DNA of 64,000 nucleotides from Streptomyces humi (GTDB taxonomy: Bacteria; Actinomycetota; Actinomycetes; Streptomycetales; Streptomycetaceae). The notes below the pieces were generated by a model. That model ran no database searches, had not been told where the DNA came from, and was given only the letters and a program-made list of their open reading frames with translations. The position numbers were made by a program, and so were the translations under genes. The stretch is from positions 62,001 through 126,000 of the forward strand of contig NZ_LBMU02000069.1 in NCBI RefSeq assembly GCF_001005085.2, read 5' to 3'. This document shows positions 30,325 to 38,410 of this stretch, piece after piece (the stretch's first letter is position 1; every line of letters begins with the position of its first letter).

Positions 30325-31248
30325 ATGAGCTCCCCCACTGGGCCCGCCGGCCTGCCAGTACGAATGCCGCGCCCCCGCCAGCCCGGACGGCACCGCCGTC
30401 CCGAGCCGCTGGTGGCCCCCGATGACGCGCCCGCGCTCGTCCTCGCGGTGCCGGGTACGCCCAGCGCGGCCACGCGCGGCCTCGCCGAGGAGGTCGTGAG
30501 CATCGCCCGATCCGAGCTGCCCGGCCTGGACGCCCGGATCGGGTACCTGGACGGGAACGACGAGGAGTTCCCCACCCTCCAGTCCGTGCTCGCCCGTGCC
30601 GCCGAGGAGCGCACCGCCCGCTACGAGCAGGCCGTCGCCGCGGGTGTCGAGGGCATAAAGGCCCCCGACGGCCCGGTCGCCGTCGTCGTGCCGCTGCTGG
30701 CCGGCCCGGACAGCGCGCTGCTGCGCCAGGTCCGCCACGCGGTGATGGAGAGCCGGGTCGCCGCCGACCTGACGGATGTCCTCGGCCCGCACCCGCTGCT
30801 CGCCGAGGCACTGCACGTGCGCCTGTCGGAGGCCGGTCTGGCCCGCGCCGACCGGGCGCGGCTGTTCACCGTGGCGACGGCCGCGGACGGCATCATCCTG
30901 GCGTCGGTGGGCGGCGACGAGGCGGTGCAGGCCGCCGGGATCACCGGCATGCTGCTCGCCGCCCGCCTCGCCGTGCCGGTGATGGCCGCGGCGCTGGACC
31001 AGGAGGGTTCGATCGCCTCCGTCGCCGAGCAGCTGCGGAACTCGGGCTCGCAGCAGCTGGCGCTGGCGCCCTATCTGATCGGGCCGGAGATCGACGCGGC
31101 GCTGCTCGGCGCCGCCGCGGAGGAGGCCGGCTGCGCCACGGCCGAGCCGCTGGGGGCGTATCCCGCGATCGGGAAGCTGGCGCTGGCCAAGTACACGACG
31201 GCGCTGGGGATCGCTCCGCAGCAGCCGCAGGGCACGCCGGTCCGCTGA
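30325..31248 (+). CDS. CbiX/SirB-like protein lacking the catalytic histidine
   Basis: A 307-residue protein with two CbiX-like halves (about 36-155 and 160-290), the architecture of sirohydrochlorin chelatases. The usual first motif L-x-G-H-G-S is here VLAVPGTPS at 39-47, so the metal-binding His is missing; the second-half VPLLAGPDS also lacks one. HPLLAEALHVRL keeps the later helix. It therefore probably does not insert metal, and may be a pseudo-chelatase with a binding role. TAACAT at 30311-30316 lies 8 nt before the ATG and there is no ribosome-binding site, suggesting leaderless mRNA. Confidence 0.7.
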   Translation: MSSPTGPAGLPVRMPRPRQPGRHRRPEPLVAPDDAPALVLAVPGTPSAATRGLAEEVVSIARSELPGLDARIGYLDGNDEEFPTLQSVLARAAEERTARYEQAVAAGVEGIKAPDGPVAVVVPLLAGPDSALLRQVRHAVMESRVAADLTDVLGPHPLLAEALHVRLSEAGLARADRARLFTVATAADGIILASVGGDEAVQAAGITGMLLAARLAVPVMAAALDQEGSIASVAEQLRNSGSQQLALAPYLIGPEIDAALLGAAAEEAGCATAEPLGAYPAIGKLALAKYTTALGIAPQQPQGTPVR

Positions 31249-31303
31249 GCCGGCGGCACGCCGGTCCGCTGAGCCGGCGGCACGCCGGTCCGCCGAGCCG
31301 GCG
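31232..31303 (+). repeat. 24-bp tandem repeat across the CbiX-like gene stop
   Basis: Three head-to-tail 24-bp units begin at 31232, 31256 and 31280. The first contains the gene's TGA stop; in the third the TGA has become CGA. Another case of a duplicated gene 3' end. Confidence 0.85.
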
Positions 31304-31312
31304 CAAGCCCAC

Positions 31313-31337
31313 GGCTCCCTCTCCCGGAGAGGGAGCC
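31313..31337. terminator. strong terminator hairpin
   Basis: An 11-bp perfect stem, GGCTCCCTCTC pairing with GAGAGGGAGCC, around a 3-nt loop (CCG), followed by ATCGGTCTTT on the plus strand. It separates the convergent CbiX-like and lactonase genes and probably serves both. Confidence 0.8.
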
Positions 31338-31424
31338 ATCGGTCTTTCCGGGGGTGCGATCCGCCTCCGGCCGCGGGCCCGTGGGGGCTGAGCGCGCGGT
31401 TCCCCACGCCCCGGACGGGGTGCC

Positions 31425-32456
31425 TCAGCCGAAGACGACGCAGGACGGTGCCGGGAGTTCCACCTGACCGTCGTAGCGGGGCAGGCCGGTCTCCTGGTCG
31501 ACGGTGAACCAGGTGATGTTCCCGGAGCGTTCGTTCGCCGCGTACAGGTGGCCGTCGGACTCGGTGAGCGCCCGGGGCCAGTGGCCCCCGCAGGGGACCG
31601 TCGCCGTCAGGCGCAGGCGGTCCTCCTCGATCGTGAACGTGGTCAGGACGTCCTCGCCGCGGGTCGCCGTCCACAGGAAGCGGCCGTCGGGCGACACGGT
31701 GATGCCAGAGGGGTACGCGTCGCCGGCGGGCGCGCCGGGCAGGACCGGCGTCTCGCTCAGCGGCCGCAGGGTCCCGGTGCCGGCGTCCCAGCGGCAGACG
31801 GTCACGGTCGGGGTGAGTTCGTTGACGACGTAGGCGTACCGGCCGTCGGGGTGGAACACCAGGTGGCGGGGGCCGGAGCCGGGGCGCAGCGCGAATTCGC
31901 GGTGCAGGACGGGAACACCCTGCTCCAGGGTGCAGACGCGGACCGAGTCGGTCCCCAGGTCGACGCTGACCGCCCAGCGTCCGCTCGGGTCGGGCTGTAC
32001 CTGGTGGGCGTGGGGGGCCCGCTGGCGCCGCTCGTGCGGGCCGGAGCCGGTGTGCTGGAGCACCCCCGAGGGGACGGGGGCCGGTGTGCCGTCGGGGCGG
32101 ACGGGGACGGCGCTGACGCTGCCCGAGCCGTAGTTGGCGGTCAGCACGTGCCCGTCGAAGACGCTGAGGTGGGTCGGGCCGCTGGCGTCGACCGGCACCG
32201 GCGGACCGGCGAGGCGCGGCTTGTCGTCGTGGACGTGGTACGCGGCCACCGCGCCGTCGGCGGTCTCGCTGACCGCGTACAGGGTGCGTCCGCCGGGTGC
32301 GAGCGCGAGATACGACGGGTCGGGGACGCCGTCGACGCTCTCCAGGAGGGCCAGGGCGCCGCTGTGCGGGTGGACGGCGGCCGTGACGACCCCGGGTCCG
32401 CCCGCCGCCGTGAACGACCCGATGAACGCCCTGCGCCGCCTGCCGCCGTCTGTCAC
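31425..32456 (-). CDS. lactonase family (seven-bladed beta-propeller) protein
   Basis: A 343-residue propeller of the lactonase/6-phosphogluconolactonase (YbhE/Pgl) family, which hydrolyses sugar lactones. Blade repeats such as AYPSGITVSPDGRFLWTATR and RHLVFHPDGRYAYVVNEL, and the family signature GTDSVRVCTLE and GPRHLVFHPDGRY, are clear. No signal peptide. GTG at 32456 is preceded by GAGGGGAC. A DasR-type box 69-84 bp upstream suggests control by the N-acetylglucosamine-responsive regulator. Confidence 0.83.
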   Translation of the reverse strand: MTDGGRRRRAFIGSFTAAGGPGVVTAAVHPHSGALALLESVDGVPDPSYLALAPGGRTLYAVSETADGAVAAYHVHDDKPRLAGPPVPVDASGPTHLSVFDGHVLTANYGSGSVSAVPVRPDGTPAPVPSGVLQHTGSGPHERRQRAPHAHQVQPDPSGRWAVSVDLGTDSVRVCTLEQGVPVLHREFALRPGSGPRHLVFHPDGRYAYVVNELTPTVTVCRWDAGTGTLRPLSETPVLPGAPAGDAYPSGITVSPDGRFLWTATRGEDVLTTFTIEEDRLRLTATVPCGGHWPRALTESDGHLYAANERSGNITWFTVDQETGLPRYDGQVELPAPSCVVFG

Positions 32457-32524
32457 CGCTGTCCCCTCTCGATACGGGCCGGTACGAGTCGGTACGGGCC
32501 GGTCCGGGGCCGACGGTAGCAGTT

Positions 32525-32540
32525 TGCGGTCTAGACCAAG
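32525..32540 (-). promoter_or_regulatory. DasR-type box (dre) upstream of the lactonase
   Basis: TGCGGTCTAGACCAAG has the perfect 10-bp palindrome GGTCTAGACC (32528-32537), the heart of the DasR consensus ACTGGTCTAGACCAGT; the 12-bp core matches at 11 positions. It lies between the FUSC stop and the lactonase GTG, at the distance expected for a promoter-bound repressor. Confidence 0.6.
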
Positions 32541-32560
32541 ACGTGCGGGCGGGGCGCGTC

Positions 32561-34048
32561 TCAGGCGGCGGCCAGACGCGGGCGGGCGGCCGGGCGCAGC
32601 GGGTCGGCGAGTTCGGCCAGGGCCCGCTCCAGGCCGTGCAGATGGGCGAGGGCGGGTTCGGTGGGCGGTTCGGCGGGGGCGGTGATGTGCTCCGAGCCCC
32701 GGGTGAGCGCCTCCACGGCCGCCTCGACGCGCCAGCAGGCGGCGGCCAGCCGGGCGTCGTGGGAGGCCTCCGGGTCGGCGGCGACGGCGACCAGGCCGCG
32801 GACCTCGCGGGCGCAGTCGTCCAGCAGGGCCAGGACCCGGCGGGCCCGGCGCTTGCGGCCGGGCGCCGGGGCGAGCGGGTGCACCAGCGGGGCGACCGAG
32901 AGCCGTACCCGGCCGAGCAGCTGTTCCAGTTCGGCCACCCGGAGGGCCGGGTCGGCGGTGGTGGAACCGGCCAGCCGGGCGGTGGCCTCGGTCGTGCAGG
33001 CGTGCACGCAGCGCAGGGCGCGCCGGATCCAGGCGTCGGTGGTGAGGTGGGTGGTGACCGGCAGCACGAGCAGCACGGCGAGGACGGCGCCGAGGGCGCC
33101 CACCGCCGTCTCGGCCAGCCGCAGGGCCAGCAGGTCCGGGGTGAGGACGCCGAGGAGGCCGTAGAGCAGTTCGGCGAGGAAGGTCACCCAGAGCATCATC
33201 CAGGTGTAGGAGACGGCGGCCGTGTAGAAGATGCCGAAGACGGCGGCCGCGACCAGAACGGCGGTGGGGACGGGGGCGCCGTGCACGGGGGCGGCGACCA
33301 GCAGGCCCAGCGCGATGCCGATGACCGTGCCGAGGACCCGGCGGAAGCCGCGGACCAGCGTCTCGCCGCGCGAGGCGGTGTTGACGAAGATCCACCAGGT
33401 GGCGCCGACCGCCCAGTACCAGCGCTGGCCGGACACCAGCTGGCCCGCCACGAGCGCGAACCCCGCGCCCGCGGTCGCCTGTACCGCCTGCCGGGTGGTC
33501 ACCCGGGCCAGGCCGGAACCGGCGGGCGGGGCGGGCGCCGGCGACGGAGGCAGTCCGCGTTCGTAGCACCACAGGCCGAACCGGACGAGGGCCGCGCCGG
33601 ACACGGACAGCAGGACGGCGGCCGACAGCTCGGGCAGCTGTCCGGGGGTGGCGTGCAGGAACTGGGCCACGAAGTAGGTCATGAAGGCGAAGACGCCGAG
33701 GCTGTGGCCGCGCGGTCCCCAGCGGCGCGCGTACACGCCCGCGCCGACCACGGCGAGGAAGACCAGGTCCCGGGCGACCGGTACGCCGTGCAGCCAGGCC
33801 GCGGCCGTGAGGACCGGCAGACCCACGACGGGCAGCAGCGCGGTGGTGACGGCCTGCGCGCGCACCGTGGGATCGGTGACCGTGAACAGGGCGAGCAGCG
33901 CGGCGAGACCGCCGGTGACAGCGCCCGTGAGGGAGTGCCCGACCGCTCCGGGGACCGCGACGGCGAGCCCGATGCCGAGCACGGCACGCGCGGCGAAGCG
34001 CAGCCGCACCCGCCCCGGGTCCGGAGCCGTGAACACCCTCTTCAGCAC
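32561..34048 (-). CDS. FUSC family membrane transporter
   Basis: A 495-residue FUSC-superfamily membrane protein, the second in the window and distinct from the one at 8855. Two clusters of hydrophobic segments (about 18-135 and 180-320) flank a linker; the C-terminal 170 residues are a soluble helical domain rich in Ala/Arg. The block AVGATWWIFVNTASRGETLVR followed by FRRVLGTVIGIALGLL is typical of YccS/AaeB-like exporters. GTG at 34048 has GAGGGGAAG 3 nt upstream. It is divergent from an Lrp/AsnC regulator whose putative sites fill the gap, so it is the likely target. Confidence 0.83.
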   Translation of the reverse strand: MLKRVFTAPDPGRVRLRFAARAVLGIGLAVAVPGAVGHSLTGAVTGGLAALLALFTVTDPTVRAQAVTTALLPVVGLPVLTAAAWLHGVPVARDLVFLAVVGAGVYARRWGPRGHSLGVFAFMTYFVAQFLHATPGQLPELSAAVLLSVSGAALVRFGLWCYERGLPPSPAPAPPAGSGLARVTTRQAVQATAGAGFALVAGQLVSGQRWYWAVGATWWIFVNTASRGETLVRGFRRVLGTVIGIALGLLVAAPVHGAPVPTAVLVAAAVFGIFYTAAVSYTWMMLWVTFLAELLYGLLGVLTPDLLALRLAETAVGALGAVLAVLLVLPVTTHLTTDAWIRRALRCVHACTTEATARLAGSTTADPALRVAELEQLLGRVRLSVAPLVHPLAPAPGRKRRARRVLALLDDCAREVRGLVAVAADPEASHDARLAAACWRVEAAVEALTRGSEHITAPAEPPTEPALAHLHGLERALAELADPLRPAARPRLAAA

Positions 34049-34160
34049 TGCTTCCCCTCCCACGGGCGGCACGGAAAAGGCGCCGCGGGGATCCGCAGCG
34101 CCATCGACACCGCCATGAGAGCATCGCCGGGGCATCTGGCTCAAGTGGACTCGATTCTGC

Positions 34161-34253
34161 TGGGCCATTGGCTCAGTAGTCGCGGAGACTGTCGAACAGC
34201 CGAGAGGCCATTGGCCCAGCTCGCCGCGGCGCAGGTCTGGGCCATTGGTACAG
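34161..34253. promoter_or_regulatory. three 16-bp direct repeats, putative Lrp/AsnC sites
   Basis: TGGGCCATTGG-N2-CAG-like 16-mers occur at 34161-34176, 34204-34219 (first bases differ) and 34238-34253, sharing GGCCATTGG. The third overlaps a TACAGT -10 (34249-34254) whose start point would coincide with the Lrp start codon, so that transcript is probably leaderless. Repeated sites fit the cooperative binding of Lrp octamers and would link autoregulation to control of the divergent FUSC gene. Confidence 0.65.
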
Positions 34254-34262
34254 TCGTGAGTG

Positions 34263-34739
34263 ATGACCGTGGACGAGCTCGACACCCGCATCCTGCGGCT
34301 GCTGCTGGAGCAGCCGCGGACCAGCGTGCGCGAGTACGCCCGGATCCTCGGGGTCGCCCGGGGCACCCTCCAGGCCCGGCTGGACCGGCTGGAGCGGGAC
34401 GGCGTGATCACGGGGACGGGCCCCGCCCTCTCCCCGGCCGCGCTCGGCCATCCGGTGCTGGCGTTCGTGCACATCGAGGTCACCCAGGGACATCTGGACG
34501 ACGTGGGGGACGCGCTGGCCGCCGTACCGGAGATCGTGGAGGCGTTCTCGATCACGGGTGGCGGGGATCTGCTGACCCGGGTGGTGGCGCGGGACAACGC
34601 GCATCTGGAGGACGTGATCCAGAAGCTGATCAGCCTGCCGGGCGTGGTGCGCACCCGCACGGAGGTGGCGCTGCGCGAACGTGTCCCGCACCGGCTGCTG
34701 CCGCTGGTGGAGTCGATCGGCCGGGCCGCGCGTGGATGA
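34263..34739 (+). CDS. Lrp/AsnC family transcriptional regulator
   Basis: A 158-residue regulator with the N-terminal HTH (MTVDELDTRILRLLLEQPRT then SVREYARILGVARGTLQARL) and a C-terminal RAM ligand-binding domain (HIEVTQGHLDDVGDALAAVP, EIVEAFSITGGGDLLTRVVA). Such proteins sense amino acids or related metabolites. ATG at 34263 directly follows an in-frame GTG at 34260; with the -10 ending at 34254, one of these is read from a leaderless transcript. Divergent from the FUSC transporter. Confidence 0.9.
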   Translation: MTVDELDTRILRLLLEQPRTSVREYARILGVARGTLQARLDRLERDGVITGTGPALSPAALGHPVLAFVHIEVTQGHLDDVGDALAAVPEIVEAFSITGGGDLLTRVVARDNAHLEDVIQKLISLPGVVRTRTEVALRERVPHRLLPLVESIGRAARG

Positions 34740-34755
34740 CGGCATCCTGGCTCCC

Positions 34756-35433
34756 ATGAGCGATCTCGGCAGCCTCGCGGTCATCTTCGATCTCGACGGA
34801 ACACTGGTGGACAGCGAGCCCCACTACTACGAGGCGACCCGGCGGACGCTGGCCGCGCACGACGTCCGGGACTACACCTGGGCGGAGCACGAGAAGCTCG
34901 TGGGCATCAGCACCCTCGAGACGCTGCGGCTGCTGCGGGAGCGCCACGGCCTGCGGCCCCCGGTGGCGGAACTCCTCGCGGAGACGAACCGGTTCTATCT
35001 GGAGCTGGCCCGCACCGGCACACGGGTGTACCCGGAGATGCGCAGGTTCGTGGAGCTGCTGGCGGCCGCGGGCGTCCCGTCCGCGGTGGCCTCGGGCTCC
35101 TCCCCCGAGGCGATCGAGGCCATCCTGGCCGGGACGGGCCTGGACGCGCATCTGCGCACGTTCGTCTCGGCCGACGAGGTGGCGCGCGGCAAACCGGCAC
35201 CCGACGTCTTCCTGGAGGCGGCCCGCCGTCTCGGGGCGGCCCCGGCCGACTGCGTGGTCCTGGAGGACGCGACGCCCGGCGCGGCGGCGGCGCACGCCGC
35301 CGGGATGCGCTGTGTCGCGATCCCCTATGTCACCGCCCAGGCCGGCCGGTTCACCACGGCCGACCTGGTACTGCACGGCGGCCAGGCGGAGTTCACGGCC
35401 GACGCGGCCTACGACTGGCTGACCACCCTCTGA
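34756..35433 (+). CDS. HAD family hydrolase, beta-phosphoglucomutase-like
   Basis: A 225-residue HAD-IA protein with the full set of motifs: FDLDGTLVDSEP (motif I), VASGSSPEAI (II), RGKPAPDVFLEAARRLG (III lysine) and VVLEDATPGAAAAHAAGM (IV acid). The SEPHYYEA cap start is that of beta-phosphoglucomutase and similar sugar-phosphate phosphatases. Starts 16 bp after the Lrp gene and may be co-transcribed with it, though no functional tie is evident. Confidence 0.87.
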   Translation: MSDLGSLAVIFDLDGTLVDSEPHYYEATRRTLAAHDVRDYTWAEHEKLVGISTLETLRLLRERHGLRPPVAELLAETNRFYLELARTGTRVYPEMRRFVELLAAAGVPSAVASGSSPEAIEAILAGTGLDAHLRTFVSADEVARGKPAPDVFLEAARRLGAAPADCVVLEDATPGAAAAHAAGMRCVAIPYVTAQAGRFTTADLVLHGGQAEFTADAAYDWLTTL

Positions 35434-35455
35434 ACTGCCGTCCCGGTCAGAAACG

Positions 35456-35484
35456 TTGACGCTCCCTCGCCGGCTGCCTAAGGT
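35456..35484 (+). promoter_or_regulatory. vegetative promoter of the GH127 gene
   Basis: TTGACG (35456-35461), a 17-bp spacer and TAAGGT (35479-35484) form one of the best housekeeping-type promoters in the window. Start would be near 35491, about 46 nt before the ATG. No clear operator overlaps it. Confidence 0.65.
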
Positions 35485-35536
35485 CTGGACGATTTCACGA
35501 ACGCCGTCCGGTATCCCGAACATTTGCGAGGTGCCC

Positions 35537-38320
35537 ATGCCGCAGCCGCTCTCCCGAAGGACCCTCCTCCAGGTGACGGCCCTGGTGGCCGCCGCCGGCG
35601 GGACCGGTGCCGCGACCGGCGCGGAGGCGACGGCGGCCGCAGCGGCCTGGACGGTGCAGCCGTTCGGGCTGGGGGACGTGACCCTGCGCCCCGGACTGTT
35701 CGCGGACAAACGGGCGTTGATGCTCGACCACGCGCGCGGCTACGACGTGAACCGGCTGTTGCAGGTGTTCCGGGCCAACGCCGGACTGGACACCGGCGGC
35801 GCGGTCGCGCCCGGCGGCTGGGAAGGACTGGACGGGGAGGCCAACGGAAACCTCCGCGGGCACTACACCGGTCACTTCCTGACCATGCTCGCCCAGGCGT
35901 ACGCGAGCACCGGCGAGGAGGTGTTCGGGGCGAGGATCCGCACCATGGTGGGGGCGTTGGCCGAGGTGCGCGAGGCGCTGCGGCACGAGCCGTCGGTGCT
36001 GAGCACCACCGGGCCCCTCGGCGGGCCCGCGGTCGAGAACGAACGCGGGTCCCACCAGTACGTCGACCTGCCGGCCGGAGTGCTCCAGAACGCCTCCGCC
36101 GTCACCCTGGCGGCCTGGGTGCGGCCCGGCCACGAGGACGCCTGGGCGCGGGTGTTCGACTTCGGTGACGACACCACCCGGTACCTGTACCTCGCCGCAC
36201 GCAACGCGAACGGCGTGCCCCGCTTCGCCATCACCACCGGCGGGGCGGGTGCCGAGCAGGGCCTCGACGGCACGGCCCCGCTGCCCCTGGACCGGTGGAG
36301 CCACCTCGCGGTCACGATCGCCGACGGCACCGGCACCCTGTACGTCGACGGCACGGCCGTCGCCCGCGACCCGGCCATGTCCCTCACCCCGGCCGCTCTG
36401 GGCCCCCTCGCCCAGCACTGGCTCGGCCGCTCCCACTACCCGGCCGACCCGGTCTTCGCGGGCGCCCTCGGCGGATTCGACGTGTGGTCGCGGGCGTTGG
36501 GCGCGGACGAGCTGGCCGCGCTCCAGCACGTGCCGGCGACCGGCGACCTGGTGTCGTACTCCTTCGGCGAGACGACCGGGTCGGTCCTCGCGGACGGTTC
36601 GGGACGCGGTCTCGACGCGGCCCTGCGGCGCACCTGGGGCGGCCCGAGCCATCCCGGCTTCCTGGCGGCCTACCCGGAGACCCAGTTCATCCTGCTGGAG
36701 TCGATGACCGGCAGCGACTACACCAAGGTCTGGGCGCCGTACTACACCGCGCACAAGATCCTCCGGGGCCTGCTCGACGCCCACACCGCCACCGGCGACG
36801 AACGCGCCCTGGACCTCGCGTCCGGCATGGGCGACTGGATGTACTCCCGGCTCTCCGTGCTGCCCGCCGCGACCCTCCAGCGCATGTGGGGGATCTTCTC
36901 CAGCGGCGAGTTCGGCGGGATCGTCGAGGCGGTCTGCGATCTGCACGAGCTCACCGGGAAGGCCGAACACCTCGCGCTGGCCCGGCTGTTCGACCTCGAC
37001 AGCCTGATCGACGCCTGCGCCGCGAACACCGACACGCTGAACGGGCTGCACGCCAACCAGCACATCCCGATCTTCACCGGACTGGTCCGGCTGTACGACG
37101 CCACCGGCGAGGAGCGCTACCTGACCGCCGCGAAGAACTTCTGGGGCATGGTCGTACCGCATCGCACCTACGGCATCGGCGGGACCAGCACGGCCGAGTT
37201 CTGGAAGGCACGGGACGTGATCGCCGGGACCGTCGGCGCGACCACGGCGGAGACCTGCTGCGCGTACAACATGCTGAAACTGAGCCGGGCGCTGTTCCTG
37301 CACGAGCAGGACCCGGCGTACATGGATTACTACGAGCGCGCGTTGTACAACCAGGTGCTCGGCTCCAAGCAGGACCGGGCCGACGCGGAGAAGCCGCTCG
37401 TCACGTACTTCGTCGGGCTGACACCCGGTCATGTCCGGGACTACACGCCCAAGCAGGGCACGACCTGCTGCGAGGGCACGGGCATGGAGTCCGCCACCAA
37501 GTACCAGGACTCGGTGTACTTCGCGGCGGCCGACGGCAGCGCCCTGTACGTCAACCTGTACAGCCCGTCCACGCTGACCTGGGCCGAGCGGGGCATCACG
37601 GTCGAGCAGCGCACCGCCTACCCGCGGGAGCAGGGCAGCACGCTCACCGTGGGCGGGAGCGGCCGGGCCGTCCCCTTCGAACTGCGGCTGCGGGTGCCGG
37701 GGTGGGCGACGGCCGGGTTCCGGGTGACGGTCAACGGGCGGGCGGTGCCGGGGACCGCGGTGCCGGGGAGCTACTTCGGCGTGGCCAGGACCTGGCGGCC
37801 CGGCGACACCGTGCGGGTGTCGATCCCGTTCCGGCTGCGGGTGGAACGGACGCTGGACGATCCGTCGGTGCGGGCCCTGTTCTACGGCCCGGTCAACCTG
37901 GTCGGCCGCAACGCGTCCACGGAGTGGCTGGAGTTGGGCCTGTACGGCAACGCGGGGCTCTCCGGTGACCTGCTGCCGTCCGTCACGCCGGTACCGGACG
38001 CCCCGCTCCATTTCACCGTGTCGGGCACGGAGTTCGCCCCGTTCTACGAGGGGACCGAGGACCCCGGCCACGCCTACTTCCGGCGCTCGGAGCCCACGGT
38101 GGTGTTCGGCGGCCTGGACTCCGGCGTCGCCGACCCGGTGGGGCCCGACGGCGGCTCGCTCCTGGACGCGGTGTGGGCCGGGGCACCGTTCCGCGACAAG
38201 GCGGCGCTGGTGACGCGGGTGCGGTCGGTCGTGGACACGTGGGTGGCGCGGGGACTGCTGGACGGACCGGCGGGCGACCGGGTGGTGGCCACGGCCCGGA
38301 AGGCGTCGTACGCGCGCTGA
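35537..38320 (+). CDS. Tat-exported GH127 beta-L-arabinofuranosidase-type enzyme with inserted LamG domain
   Basis: A 927-residue secreted glycosidase. The signal has twin arginines (SRRTLLQVTALVAAA, R7-R8). A GH127 N-terminal part (about 40-150) is interrupted by a LamG/concanavalin-like domain (about 153-370; GSHQYVDLPAGVLQNASAVT then LAAWVRP, and the closing WSRALGADELAAL), after which the alpha/alpha barrel resumes with HPGFLAAYPETQF. The zinc-thiolate active site is complete: E572 and C574 in AETCCAYNML, C644 and C645 in GTTCCEGTG; one of the latter is the nucleophile. It probably trims arabinan or hydroxyproline-linked arabinosides, matching the plant-polymer genes near 19 kb. GAGGTG precedes the ATG. 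Confidence 0.88.
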   Translation: MPQPLSRRTLLQVTALVAAAGGTGAATGAEATAAAAAWTVQPFGLGDVTLRPGLFADKRALMLDHARGYDVNRLLQVFRANAGLDTGGAVAPGGWEGLDGEANGNLRGHYTGHFLTMLAQAYASTGEEVFGARIRTMVGALAEVREALRHEPSVLSTTGPLGGPAVENERGSHQYVDLPAGVLQNASAVTLAAWVRPGHEDAWARVFDFGDDTTRYLYLAARNANGVPRFAITTGGAGAEQGLDGTAPLPLDRWSHLAVTIADGTGTLYVDGTAVARDPAMSLTPAALGPLAQHWLGRSHYPADPVFAGALGGFDVWSRALGADELAALQHVPATGDLVSYSFGETTGSVLADGSGRGLDAALRRTWGGPSHPGFLAAYPETQFILLESMTGSDYTKVWAPYYTAHKILRGLLDAHTATGDERALDLASGMGDWMYSRLSVLPAATLQRMWGIFSSGEFGGIVEAVCDLHELTGKAEHLALARLFDLDSLIDACAANTDTLNGLHANQHIPIFTGLVRLYDATGEERYLTAAKNFWGMVVPHRTYGIGGTSTAEFWKARDVIAGTVGATTAETCCAYNMLKLSRALFLHEQDPAYMDYYERALYNQVLGSKQDRADAEKPLVTYFVGLTPGHVRDYTPKQGTTCCEGTGMESATKYQDSVYFAAADGSALYVNLYSPSTLTWAERGITVEQRTAYPREQGSTLTVGGSGRAVPFELRLRVPGWATAGFRVTVNGRAVPGTAVPGSYFGVARTWRPGDTVRVSIPFRLRVERTLDDPSVRALFYGPVNLVGRNASTEWLELGLYGNAGLSGDLLPSVTPVPDAPLHFTVSGTEFAPFYEGTEDPGHAYFRRSEPTVVFGGLDSGVADPVGPDGGSLLDAVWAGAPFRDKAALVTRVRSVVDTWVARGLLDGPAGDRVVATARKASYAR

Positions 38321-38410
38321 CCGAAGGGCCGTTCACCCGTCGGGAGCAGTGCGCCAGCCGTTCGCTCCGCCGGTCGTGCGATGCCCCGGATGCCTGCATA
38401 GCGTGTCCGT

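Noticed and set aside
34183..34200. TCGAAC half-site resembling an actinobacterial LexA box
   Set aside because: Only one half is present; no GTTCGA partner lies at the required 4-bp spacing.
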